Origin: Trematomus loennbergii
Taxonomy: Eukaryota > Chordata > Actinopteri > Perciformes > Nototheniidae
Length of the DNA: 64,000 nt
Direction of reading: 5' to 3'
Assembly (NCBI GenBank): GCA_012861695.1
Contig: JAAOOA010000027.1
Coordinates: 2,608,724 to 2,672,723, forward strand
Below are positions 1 to 10,356 of the stretch, one piece after another. The translations under genes and the position numbers were made by a program. The notes beneath the pieces were generated by a model. It was not told where the DNA came from and made no database searches. It saw nothing but the letters and a program-made list of their open reading frames with translations. Each line of letters starts with the position of its first letter. The first letter of the stretch is position 1.

Positions 1-193
1 GCGCGATCACGGACACCTCCGTAGCCGGTGCTATTAATCCCAGCGGCCCGGAGTCTCTCTCCAAAGCGGCTGCAGAAGGACGAACTGAGCGACCCTCTCC
101 CCTCGACCACCTATCTCTGCATTTACCACAATAAATGTGCCGTGGTTTTGTAAACTCGTGTATGTCTCCTTGCCTTTCCGTTGTGGCCTAACA
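1..193 (+). other. Possible 3' end of an LTR or of a transcript
   Basis: An AATAAA hexamer lies at 130-135 and is followed by about 58 bases ending in CTAACA, the layout of an R-U5 segment of a plus-strand LTR. A frame is open from base 3 to the TAA overlapping the hexamer (about 43 codons). The left side is cut by the window edge, so neither an LTR nor a gene 3' end can be shown. No family is recognised. Confidence 0.25.
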
Positions 194-770
194 AAGAGTA
201 AGTTATTTTTACCTGTAATAAACTACTACTGTTTGATGAGAAATCAAATCATGGTTTGCTATATATGAATTCAGGGAAGAAAGGATAGGCCTACTAAGTA
301 TTTCCATTAAACTTTATTTTTAGAAATGTACAAAATGAACATAAATATACATATATACACACGGTATATCATCCATTCCTCCTCGCACAGCCGGTGCGGT
401 GCCTTTTAGCACGTAGAAGTCCCGTCCCCGTCATGGATTGTCCGGCAGGATCTGGCTGGACGAAATCAAATGCAAATCACAAAATATTAGAGAAACTTAG
501 TTGTTTTAGATTCGTTAGTAGTAGTTGTGTAATGAACAGCTTGCCTGCTAATATGCTAACCTAGCTTTGTTTACCTTGGTAGCTAACACGATATGAACGT
601 TAGCTTGGAGGAAAGGCAACTATAATATTAGGCTAGCAATAACGTGTTTATAATTGCAATCGTATACGGGTATTCTGCTACCATACAATGTAACTTGCAT
701 GAATACATTGTTTTGCGCTAGCATACAGCTAGCCTCGTTAGCTACATGCAGTATGTACTGTCACAATGTA
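194..770. other. No gene seen
   Basis: AT-rich sequence without a supported ORF. A reverse-complement poly(A) hexamer (TTTATT at 313-318) could mark the 3' end of a minus-strand transcript, but no coding frame accompanies it. Confidence 0.4.
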
Positions 771-1120
771 CGGTAAATCACCCGGAGTATACTGTATGAG
801 TATTCCGTGTGTGTGACTGCAGACATTCTCCTGCCATGACAAACATGTAAGGCCATCTGCTGACATTGTAGTTGATATATTTAAACGCTAGCAACGTAGC
901 ATCACAAAAATGTTTTTCCGACCAAACCTAGCTTAGCTCCGTGTGTTAGATCGGTTGCATACACGCTACGCCAGCTATAATGTAATTACGTTTCGCGACT
1001 GACCGCACGGCAAATCACCCGGAGTATACTGTCAATAGGTATTTTGTGTGAATGCAGACATTCTCCTGCTATGAGATACATGTATGCAAGGCCATCTGCT
1101 GATATTAGAGTTGATATATG
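771..1120. repeat. Pair of diverged direct repeats, about 110 bp each
   Basis: The segments near 771-881 and 1008-1120 share several blocks: AAATCACCCGGAGTATACTG, then GCAGACATTCTCCTGC, then AAGGCCATCTGCTGA and GTTGATATAT. The spacing is about 238 bp, so this is a diverged tandem duplication of a noncoding unit. No coding potential was seen. Confidence 0.7.
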
Positions 1121-1192
1121 GAAACTCTAGCAACTTAGTTAGCACAGTTAGCACTGTGTCAATGGCTTAGCAGTCCAACACAGTTTACACAT

Positions 1193-1637
1193 TTAAACAG
1201 TCTTGTTTGATAAATACACAAATAACAATGCAAACTTACAGGTTGTATACCCGGATCTTCCCCTACTCCAAACGGTCCAAACAAGCTGTGCATATCCGGC
1301 CTCAAACTGGGCAATGTTTTGGAAGCTTTCGTCTGTGAAATGCCGGTTCTTCGAACCTCTGGAGGAGGAACACGCCGCTGCTGGTGTGGCCATAGCTCTT
1401 CGGGATTGGTCCATTTCGTTCCGGGTACCGCATGACATCAGGCGGTACCCGGAAGAATCAAATGGGCAGTGACGTATCTCCAACGAGGCGTTTTGGAGAG
1501 GTATTTTCTGTGTTAGAGTTTTACTCGCTACAGGGTGTACTTTGAGGGTTTTGACTCTGCACACCGTTTACATGCATAAAAACCTTCATAACACACAAGG
1601 GGACGGGTAATAACCGGAAAAGCATGACATGGGAGCT
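1193..1637. other. GC-richer noncoding tract, possibly a TTAA-flanked MITE
   Basis: Two opposed short ORFs (89 and 123 codons) cover this tract but show no family features. The right edge reads AGCATGACATGGGAGCT directly before TTAA at 1638-1641, where homology to family A begins. The relative of family A at 51,596-51,599 has TTAA with different sequence beyond it. This suggests the tract is a TTAA insertion, although no matching left terminus was found. Confidence 0.3.
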
Positions 1638-1788
1638 TTAAATAATACTTTAGGTTAAGGTCTTCTTTTAAATACATGTAAGCAAAAAGCTTTGGGGGTA
1701 TCTATATTAAGCCTAACAAAGTACTAAACGTTTAATATATTGCATGGTTTGTTTTGGGACTTGACAATCAACTTTCCTGCAATGTTAA

Positions 1789-2961
1789 CCTCTTAAGCAC
1801 GGCGGTCCCCCCATTGGACCTTTTTGTTTTCGAGATAATGTCTCAGGGCTTCTTAACATTTATGAAACTATTAATGTGTAGCACCAGATTAACGGGAAGA
1901 ATCTCAGCTAACTGAAGATATGAACCATTTTTACCAAAACAAAACACAAGTCTCATAAGAAGGGTCTAAATGACCCCTGAGCGAAAAAATTCGAACGCAC
2001 TGCGGCACACAATTCAAGATAAAGATACCCTTATTACTTATCGTAGCTGCACATACAATATAGCATATTAAAGCTGAGACTCCACTGATTATTTAGGTAT
2101 AGTATGATCACTGAGCGATCCGAAATTGCGACAGGGGAAGCAAACACAGACATCACAACACGTACCTTACCTACGGGGCTTTTACGGCAGATCGTCTCAC
2201 CGTAGCTGTCAATTAGGTCAAAAGACGTGTTCAATGGCATTAAAACGAAAAAAAAAATATCTACAACTGTTGATCCATAGGTTGATAATGTACCTGTACC
2301 TTTTAAAAAATTATTCATAATCCATAATTCCATTTTTTATGTAAAAATCGGAGCGGAAAAGTTAGCTGCTAATGGTAGCCACCAGAGTGTATGCAGCTTC
2401 CGGTTTTGGTAACGCGTCACTCTCACTCCTTATTTGTTAACGTTTTGGTGTGTATATAACTTTCCCTCGATTCCATTGGCTCTAGCGGTTATAAAGAGAT
2501 TTCATTCATCAAAATCGACCAAGGGGGGCCAGAGATAGGTCAAATCCACCCAAATGACCCCAGAAGTGGGGTTTTTTGGCTAAATCTCTCTAAAAAGGTT
2601 AAATTTCACTTGTTTTGCATCAATCTTGATACAGGGTACTTATTATATGTTGTACTTTGGATTCCTAAAGCTTTTAGTCTACTAACCCATCATCCAAAGG
2701 TAGTTTTCACTATAAGTAAAAAATAATTTTTGGACGGACACTATAATTTACAGTTTTTTACGATGTAAAATCTGAATTTTCTTTAAAATAAAAAACATCT
2801 ATATTGATTCTGACTTTTCTACATCCAACTCACAGGTTTATCATTACTTTGAGAATAAAGATTATTAATTTAACCCTTTTAGAAGGGAAGATATGGTCAT
2901 TTGTTCTGGGAATGTCATTTTCGAGCCTGAGACCTGAAAAACAGGCTCAGGGCTTAAGAGG
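1789..2961. mobile_element. Non-autonomous TTAA-targeting element, copy 1
   Basis: Termini CCTCTTAAGC and GCTTAAGAGG form a 10-bp inverted repeat flanked on both sides by TTAA (1785-1788 and 2962-2965). The related family A copy at 51,477-51,480 has a single TTAA with the same flanks, so it is the empty site. There is no transposase ORF, and the two small opposed ORFs near 2034-2333 look incidental. TTAA targeting fits piggyBac or Kolobok, but the superfamily is not decided by this sequence. Relatives lie at 15,772, 22,990, 35,106 and 56,593. Confidence 0.85.
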
Positions 2962-3475
2962 TTAACTATGTTGAAGCACTTATTTTAACCAATATTATAC
3001 ATATGTATTATACTCTTATAAGATGTATGTAGATAGAATAAGAAATGTGCAGAATGTGACAGTTTAATGGTGGAGGTATATTGATAGATCTCTTGTTGAG
3101 GAATCTATAACCCAAGTTTGTCATCATTGCATAACTACACCGTAGTTGTGTATATGATATTTCAATAAACCTTTGAAAATCTTGAAATCTTGAAAGGGAT
3201 GTGCAAAATAGCCATTATATACAGTTTTTGATGAACAATTAGAGAATAGCGAGGAATGAATATGCTTTATAGGGATCTGCAGATACATTTTTTGTCGTCT
3301 CAAGCACCAACTATCAAATATCTCGCCTGATTGTTTGCACTTGACAATCACCTTCACAGAATTTTACTCAGGTGTAACTAAAGTTTGATTGAAGGGTTGT
3401 TTATATTTCACATCATTAATCCGAATCTGTAAAGTAACTAAAATAAATGTAGTAAAAATACCAGGTTAACCTTAA

Positions 3476-3960
3476 AGGGGACCTATCATGCAAAATGCAC
3501 TTTTGTACGTCTTTTATACATGAATATGTGTCCCCGGTGTTCCAGGGAACTCACCAAGTGTCAGAAAACACAACCCTCTCTATTTTCCTCCATACCCAAA
3601 TCTCTAAAAAAGGGGCTGCAACGGATCTGATAAAAACTGATTCAGATTTGAACACTGTCCTGACGTCAGGACGGTGGCGCTACGGCTATTGGGCCAACTC
3701 CACCAATCAGGAGGAGACAGCCACGGCCATTGCCGTTCGAAAGCGCTGGAGACGCTGTAGTACATATGCCAGGCCTGTAGATGGTGCTGTTCTCACAGAA
3801 TCTGCCCTTGCAAAAACAGAGCTAAGAAATGTCAAATTGAGCAAAATGAGGCATGGCTAAAATGCATGATCTGTTTGATATTTTGAAAAAAAGTATAAAT
3901 ATGCCTTATATAGGTATGGTCCTACACTATATTATTCAAATATAGCATGATTGGTCCACT
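3476..3960. mobile_element. piggyBac-like MITE with TTAA target duplication
   Basis: The left end AGGGGACCTATCATGC and the right end (reverse complement AGTGGACCAATCATGC) form a 16-bp imperfect inverted repeat. TTAA flanks both ends (3472-3475 and 3961-3964). The 485-bp body holds one 121-codon ORF without recognisable domains. The element lies inside family A; the relative near 50,290 lacks it. Confidence 0.8.
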
Positions 3961-3965
3961 TTAAA

Positions 3966-4640
3966 GAATCTTGATTTGGATAGTGTGCCGTTGATGGGTT
4001 TCATTCCATTTCAAAGTGCTGTTTGACGCCGTGTAAACTTCGTGCACTGCCACTCCAACATCCAATCACAGAGCTTGAGAACTAATCACGGGGTTTGTCA
4101 AACAAAGCACATGGTGTAGTCCTAAACCATAGCTGAAGATTCTGGGTCGTGTAGTGTCTTCTGCCATCCTAAATCCAAAAAATATTTGTTTCTCCGAATC
4201 GAAGGGGAAAAATACAAAAGCATTGTACACAATTTAAACCAATCATTGTTGTGTAATTAACAAGGATAATCTGGTGTTTTGAGTTGATGAGTGGTGCAGA
4301 TATCACTGTAAAATCAATCGACAGTAAGGAGAATACTTACCTCCGGGTGTAAAATCCTCCGTTATCCAATGGGAATGGACGCTCACATTGCCTTTAAGGG
4401 CCGCCGACATGGACCGATGCGGTGCTTCCATGAGCGTCAAATACCGCCGCCGATGGGAATACATTGCAATCAGTTGAAAGCTCTTTGCGTCCGTTTATGA
4501 AGCTGAAGGAGCCTCGGCGCGTCCCAACGCCACGGGACCCTGACCAAGCGTCGCTCCTGAAGGTTGAGGGAGTGAGAGTGTGTTGACAAAACACCCGAAC
4601 CCCGAAAAAATTGTTTTTTACGCAAATCCACGTTTATTTT
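3966..4640 (+). repeat. Dispersed noncoding repeat shared with 35,840-36,415
   Basis: This segment aligns well with 35,840-36,415. Shared blocks include ATCCAATGGGAATGGACGCT, CTTCCATGAGCGTCAAAT and GACCCTGACCAAGCGTCGCT. Its first 220 bases also match family A at 50,085-50,290 in reverse orientation, after which the two subfamilies diverge. No coding sequence is supported. Confidence 0.7.
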
Positions 4641-5539
4641 GAAATGAGCCGTTGCGACTTCCGACTGATTTCGATAGAGCGGGTCACATATACACACACA
4701 TATATTTATATAAATATATACAATTTCAGAATCAAACAAGTATGACAGCACTCTCATAATAACCTAACACAATCAGAGACTGGATATATCCCCCCCCTCT
4801 CTCTGGTCGCTGAAATGGGGAATTGAAATTACGGGCCAAAAGTTGTATTTACAAGTATTAAAAGTAAGCACAGGACACCAAACCAACTGAGACCCGTCTG
4901 TCCGCCGCATCTACGCACTGTACCCTACAACACACACACCTACACACTATACCACACACACACACCTACAGCTCCTAAAGCATAATCAGGCTACAGCCGT
5001 TGTGTATTTTATTGTGAAGCACTAAATGGTCTTAGAAAAATATCGACTCTTTGTTTGTAGATATCTACTAAACTACAGCATACAAATACAGAGAGTAATG
5101 TAGGCCTGTTATACTGAGTGATATATATTTTACACACTGCTCTGCTTTCTGCACGGACCTCACAGCTGTTCTCACTGTAAACATCGCGTCGCGATGAAAG
5201 CAGTTACTAAAATAATATCCAGGGGATGCATGCAGAGCTGTCATTGGCTGAGATAAGTCCGGCCGTGCGTATCGCCTCCACCGTTCCCGGAAATGCATCC
5301 GCGGAGGAGCCGTGGAGGATGCATCAGTGTATCCTCGGTTATAGCTCCTCCAGAGAGCCTCCTCGATGCTCGATGCTCGGTCCTCGATGTGCATTTAGAG
5401 AAATTAGATGTCCTTCAACATGGTGCGCTGAAATTCATTTCCGGGTCACTACCGGAGGACCGAGGAGTCGAGGAGTCGAGGAGGGGAAATTTAAGAATTG
5501 AGAAGCCTCTACAGCAGGGGTACTAAAAAAAATGTTTCA
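4641..5539. other. No gene seen; CA/TA-rich then GC-rich sequence
   Basis: 4685-4730 is TA/CA-rich and 4920-4970 is CA-rich. The stretch 5220-5500 is GC-rich with overlapping GAGGA and CGATGCTC motifs and gives opposed ORFs of 77-108 codons with no domain features. These look like chance frames in a repeat. Confidence 0.4.
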
Positions 5540-5702
5540 ATAAGACAAAGGTCCGTTTATTACGGTCATTCAAACTTTTAAACAATTGCAACAAGATTCT
5601 TAACACGAGGTTGCAAAAACAAAAATAATCTGTATGCAGCAGTTTTCATTGTTATTGTGTCTGTGCTTGATCCCTCAGAGTCGCAGTGTAAGAGCTGCAC
5701 AG

Positions 5703-6222
5703 TTATGAATAAAGGCAGCTGCACCCTCTTTCATTCAGCATTCCCATTATTGCTTTATAAATGTCTTGCCCCCTTGTGTGTCCACTGAGGTTTGTCAGGC
5801 CCAACACATCTTCAACAAACTCCCCCTTTGCCTCATCATAAAAACTCACAAACACCAGCAACTGAGCATTGTCAGTGGTGTCAGTGGACTCATCCACAGC
5901 TAAGGAAATGCACTGTGCATTTTTTATTCCATCAAAAAGCTGATTAATCAAATCACCAGCCAGTATTTATGTTCTTCTGGTTGCTGTGGAATCTGAGAGG
6001 GGGATTTGCTTGATTTGACCTGTTATTTCCTCTTTTTGTTTGCCTTCAAACATGGTCTCCATCACTTCAGTCATGCATTCTTTTATACTTCAGTTATTAT
6101 CCAGTGGAATGTCCTTACCTACTGGCCTAGTTAAATCAAAGTGGTTCCTTTTTTTTGGCTGGGCAGTGGGCAGTGTAGTTTTACACACCATCTTATTTGA
6201 CTTTCTCAGGACTTAAAACTGT
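5703..6222 (-). pseudogene. hAT-type transposase fragment (ZBED5/GTF2IRD2-like), internal part
   Basis: Read on the minus strand, one frame contains the hAT hallmark LAVDESTDTTDNAQLLVF followed by a segment ending near GQDIYKAIMGML. This is the start of the catalytic core, where the first conserved acidic residue lies. The frame has at least two stops (near 5966 and 6090) and ends where the next conserved transposase block would begin. It is a relic of a cut-and-paste transposase or a host gene derived from one. The family call rests on the DEST block and is firm; the exact subfamily is not. Confidence 0.7.
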
Positions 6223-6333
6223 TTTTTGGAGGCAGACCCCCACAAAGAAAAAAATATATTTACACACGTAAGGTCATCATTTTAACAGTGTTGTATGCTC
6301 ATCCATGAGCAGAGCATCAAGTTGACATGTCTA

Positions 6334-6522
6334 TTACAGCTGAATGCGGCGATTACCATTTTGTTCAGCAAAACGCCTCACAAACTTAGTAAGATCCAAA
6401 GCTTTAGTGTGTTTTGATTCAATGCTGAGTACAGCCAAACTTGACAGTCTCTTCTCTGTCATTGTAGACCGCAAATACCTCATTCCTTCAGTACTTGGGT
6501 CAATCATATTTCCACGCTCGCG
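6334..6522 (-). pseudogene. hAT transposase C-terminal dimerisation fragment (ZMYM1-like)
   Basis: The minus-strand frame reads MRYLRSTMTEKRLSSLAVLS followed by LDLTKFVRRFAEQNGNRRIQ and a stop. This is the usual C-terminal end of TTF/ZMYM1-like hAT transposases, where ERLSxLAxLSIE forms part of the dimerisation region. It lies upstream, in transcription order, of the internal hAT fragment at 5703-6222, so the two come from different copies or a rearranged one. Only about 60 codons remain. Confidence 0.6.
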
Positions 6523-7550
6523 CCAGGGCCGGGGGAGGGGTTACAAGACGTGCATCTTGTGCTGCATTCACTTGCACTCGGACATTAGAGACTTTCTCTC
6601 ATAAATGTCAGATGAGCCACAACTTTTCTTTCAAAACAAAGCTGCCAACTGCACTCAAAGAAACAACTTGTAGGATTTACTTGATTAAATCTTAGCAAGT
6701 ATTTGCACTTACTTTTTCTAAGTATATTTTACTGCTGTAATATCAAGTAGAACTTACTTTCCAGTATCAAGTAAAATGTACTTATCACCAGACGTAACAT
6801 TTGTGAAAATATTAAGTAAATCTTACTTAATAATGTTTAAGTTACACGTTATATTTATTTGAACTAATTAAGTAAAGTCTAATTATTTTCTTCATGGACA
6901 GGAACATCACTGTTATCAAATTATTAAGTAAATATTATATATCTGTAATAGTTACTGTTATGAAGTAAATAAGTAGATTTTATCATATTTTTTCTGTTTA
7001 AAATGTTGAATTACTCATTTGTTTGAAGTTATATTACTCACTTTAATTACGTAATTGTTACTCATTTACTTTTGAAAGATGTTACCTAATAAATGTAATA
7101 ATCTATGCATTTAATATACATTGAGCACAAATCACACAACTAAAATACAACTTTATTTTGTCAACAATTCAATCACTATTAACCGACAACATTAACATTA
7201 TAATAACTGCATGCAACATTAACATTATCTTATCAAAAAATACAAAATCTACTCCATCATAGATTTGGAGTGGTGCTTTTTAAACATTCAATACAAACGT
7301 TTCTTTACCTAAGGAGGGGGAAAAAACATATAACAGAATATGAATAGACGGCAACAACTGTAATCCGTGTGAGAGAGAGAAAGAGGGAGAAATGTTTATA
7401 CGGAGAAAGAAAAAAATGGCAGAGGGGGGAGACAGAGATTGATACAGCTCCCTGAAACTGAGCAATTGCAACATGGACAGTGGAAGGTACATATGAAGAA
7501 CACATTTTCCATGTCTTTAAGGCAGCAGGTTCACCTTCAAAGCTTGTACT

Positions 7551-8069
7551 TGTTAGGATTATGTTTTAAACAGGACCCAGGCGCAGGCAATGACTGAAGA
7601 TGTTTAAATGGTTTATTGTTCGGAGACTCAGGCAGGTTTGGAGACTATGGAGGTCCGGAGTGGAGGTAGGCAGTTCAGGCTGGACTGAGAACAGGGCAGG
7701 CAGGTATGGTGAAGGAAGAAGCAGGCAGGTTGGCTGGAAGCTCTGGTGGCCGATGGCTGAGGGCTGAGGGATCGCACTGGAAGCACAAGGAGAAACTAAT
7801 TACAAAAAAGTACAGAATAACACGCAGACAGGATAACTGAATTGAGCAGCCAGGAGGATGCAATACCACTGGTGTAGAAAACAATCTGGCAGTGAGTTGC
7901 TGGGAGACTGGAGTAGATATGCTGTGTCTTGATTGGATTGATGAGGGACAGCTGAGCCGGTCGGCCAGGTGAGTGCAATCAGGCTGCTGCCTGCAAGGGA
8001 AACCACACCCCCTCCACACACACAGGGGAACAAACAGGGACACACAGGGACACAGTTTGGGCCGTGACA
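7551..8069 (-). mobile_element. Solo LTR with 5-bp target duplication
   Basis: The 519-bp segment starts TGTTAGGATT and ends CCGTGACA and is flanked by GTACT at 7546-7550 and 8070-8074. Read on the minus strand it begins TGTCACGG, carries AATAAA (reverse complement at 7612-7617), then a GC-rich U5-like tail, and ends CCTAACA. The TG...CA ends, the 5-bp duplication and the absence of any internal region fit a solo LTR, probably Gypsy-like or ERV-like. ORFs inside it are not genes. Confidence 0.7.
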
Positions 8070-8081
8070 GTACTTTTGGGG

Positions 8082-8345
8082 TCAGCTTAATCCCATCCAG
8101 TCCGAGAAAAAGTTACATACAAGACATGAAAATGAAAGAATTTGCCCTAATTGCTCAGTTTGTGTACGGTATCTAGACAAATGTGTGTGAAGAGCACTCC
8201 AACTTTTAAATGAACAAGGACAATCTGAGTACAAGCATGGTATTGACCGGCCTTGACCGCTGTGTAGATGATTCAATCTATAATGCTTTATGAGCTGTAA
8301 ACGTTTTGATGTCGTGAAGTTGCAATGTTTGCATGACCATCTCAT
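8082..8345 (-). pseudogene. C2H2 zinc-finger ORF fragment, multicopy teleost type
   Basis: Eighty-seven codons starting MRWSCKHCNF show two C2H2 units: CKHC with HYRLNH, and CLYSDCPC with HTHLSRY. A third unit begins at SCLVCNFF and stops abruptly at WMGLS, just beside the solo LTR insertion at 8069. In teleosts, similar finger-bearing N-termini occur in large multicopy families of unclear function; that link is from memory and inferred. The ORF probably rides in the element that encloses it, and is truncated. Confidence 0.5.
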
Positions 8346-9812
8346 AATATAAAGAGTCCTACATGTTCTCCCTGGTGAGACCAGCTTGGAAATCTGTCAA
8401 CTGTCTTCCTCCCTAGACCTCAACTGGCTCCAGCCGCTCCACTTAAAAGTAAGGCCACTCTGTAAATGAACAGACATAATTTGTAATATTAAAACAATGG
8501 TTTAAACATTTATCCACCATTTTATATTACATTTCGCAGTGAAGAATAACAGTAATAATATATCCCTCTACTTGCCTGAGCAATCACTCCAATTAGACTC
8601 CACTGGCTCACTGCTGTACTGCTATGCTTCCTGTTGATAGACAGATATGTAAATAAGACAGATGAACTTCGTGAATATAACATTTCCACTTAATTAGACT
8701 TGATTGAATATTTGAAGAAAAAAAATTAAACAATTGGTGGAAACAGTATGTGGATATTTTACTAAAGTAAAAGTAGCAATACCACAGTGTATATTTATAA
8801 CAGAGTATTTACTCTGTTACAAGTAAAAGTCATGCATTCACAACCTTACTTAAGTAAAAATTCAAAAGTATTAGTATCAAAAAAATTTAAAGTAAAAAGT
8901 ACTCATTATGCAGAATGGCTAATTTGACAATAATATGTATTATATCACTGGATTATAATTAGTGATGCACTAACTCACAGGTCTCAAACTGCAGAAAAAA
9001 TACTTTAACTTACTGTAAAAAAAACAACAACAATATAATTATAAGACATTTTAAGCCGTGTGTGTATTTACTGTACATTTTGGAAAACTGCGGCTAACGC
9101 TAACTCAGCTAACATAACTTTTCCTCTCCTCTGCTTTTGACAATGCTATTCCAACTGTTATGCCCTTAGTTTTATAGACGTGAAATAAAACGTGGAACCT
9201 TCTTTAGATGCATGTGATGTGTTTTTTAAATTATCTGGTAAATTACAGTTACGGTTAGCTAGCTAACAGCACGTAACATATCTAAAACATAATCTCTCAA
9301 CTTTGTGAACTAATGCACAGAAACGTTAACATGGTTCAAGCAAACAAGAATCAGGCTATTATGCACAAAGACACATATATTATCATAAGTCTTAAACAGA
9401 GAGACAATAACTTACCAACACTTCTTTTTCCAGCCATGCAGCTCCTCCAACAGCCTTCAAATGTGCAACTGCAAACCCAACTGCACCGTCGTCCAAAAAC
9501 GCGGGTATCTTGTCTTGTCAAGACGCATGCGCAGATTCAAACAGCTACTATGGTTTTAGATTAACATTTACTTAGTATTTTAAGGTTTATAAGCAGTGAC
9601 TATAAATCATTTAAATAGTATGAGTAAATATATAATAAAACGTACTCCTCCCACACTGTACTGTAAATGTATTACATGAATAAAAGGTGTATACATTTAA
9701 AATGTTACTTAAGAAATTCTAGTTCTTTGTGAATCTTGATATTACCATGTAAAAAGTACGACAGTTAATTAAATATATTTTACTACACCAAAAAGTCAGT
9801 TTTTTGAGTGTG
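8346..9812. other. No gene seen; AT-rich interior of the probable element
   Basis: AT-rich sequence with many AAGTA and TTACTT motifs, matching in style the left interior (6680-7250). The 83-codon ORF at 9313-9564 has no recognisable features. Confidence 0.4.
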
Positions 9813-9814
9813 GG

Positions 9815-10348
9815 GTGGCAGCTGGGGTGGCAAGGCCTATTTTTAGGGTGGCAGTTGCCACCCCATGCCACCCCGGTAGGTGAAACTAGGCTACTAGCTA
9901 CAGTACAGATGCAACTAGATGTACTGTTAACTCTCGCTCTGACTTTTTTTTTTTAAACTCTCGCTCTGACTCAGACAGGTTGAAAGAGATGAGACACACA
10001 TTTTTCCCACCCGCATTCCGTGAAGACCCGCCCTACTGTGCCTCTGATTCCCAGACTGTTGGTGGGGGGAAAAAACGCTGACGGGATGCTGAATGTGATT
10101 GGACCAATGCGTTGACAGACACACACAGACAGTGCAACAGTCGGACATGCAGAGCGCTGTTTGCAGTGGACATAGCGGAGAATTTTGACTCGTTGCGTTG
10201 TGGCGATGTCTCGCAGATAACACAGATAATACAGATAATACAGATAATACATATGAAAAGTATAATTTGCTCAGAGTCCAGAGACAGTTGTGGTTCGGTC
10301 CGGATCCGGACCGGAGTCCGGACTTTGAGGATGCCTGCTCTACAGAGT
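9815..10348. other. No gene; GGGGTGGCA motifs and a palindrome
   Basis: 9814-9880 holds several copies of GGGGTGGCA in both orientations, typical of transposon termini. 10,298-10,321 is a CCGG-rich near-palindrome around TCCGGATCCGGA. The ORFs over 9927-10,425 on both strands appear incidental. Confidence 0.35.
10214..10250 (+). repeat. Short tandem repeat, 9-bp unit (CAGATAATA)
   Basis: Four copies of a CAGATAAYA unit in a row. On the minus strand they give the YYLYYLYYL string seen in one frame. Confidence 0.8.
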
Positions 10349-10356
10349 GTCTGGTG

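Larger units (their letters stand above)
1638..4190 (+). repeat. Dispersed repeat family A, copy 1, interrupted twice
   Basis: The pieces 1638-1788, 2966-3471 and 3966-4190 are collinear with the reverse complement of 50,085-51,599. They share, for example, the TGTGCAGAATGTGACAGTTT region and the stretch that reads TTGATTTGGATAGTGTGCC here. The copy is split by a TTAA element (1789-2961) and a piggyBac-like MITE (3476-3960). No long ORF is present. The family seems to be part of the large inverted-repeat element described at 49,422-58,898. Confidence 0.75.
6653..9814. mobile_element. Probable 3.2-kb DNA element with CACTCAAA-type inverted ends
   Basis: The left end contains AGCTGCCA, then CACTCAAAGAAAC. 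The reverse complement of the right end contains AGCTGCCA, then CACACTCAAAAAAC. Both inner flanks are rich in AAGTAATTTACTT-like AT sequence. The element encloses a C2H2 zinc-finger ORF (8082-8345) and a solo LTR (7551-8069). The bodies of the two ends diverge quickly and no target duplication was established, so the boundaries are tentative. Confidence 0.4.

Noticed and set aside
5068..5526. ORFs on both strands over a GC-rich stretch
   Set aside because: Opposed, overlapping and motif-rich in GAGGA; likely a repeat rather than a gene.
7675..8045. Minus-strand ORFs of 81-122 codons
   Set aside because: They lie entirely within the solo LTR and have no domain features.
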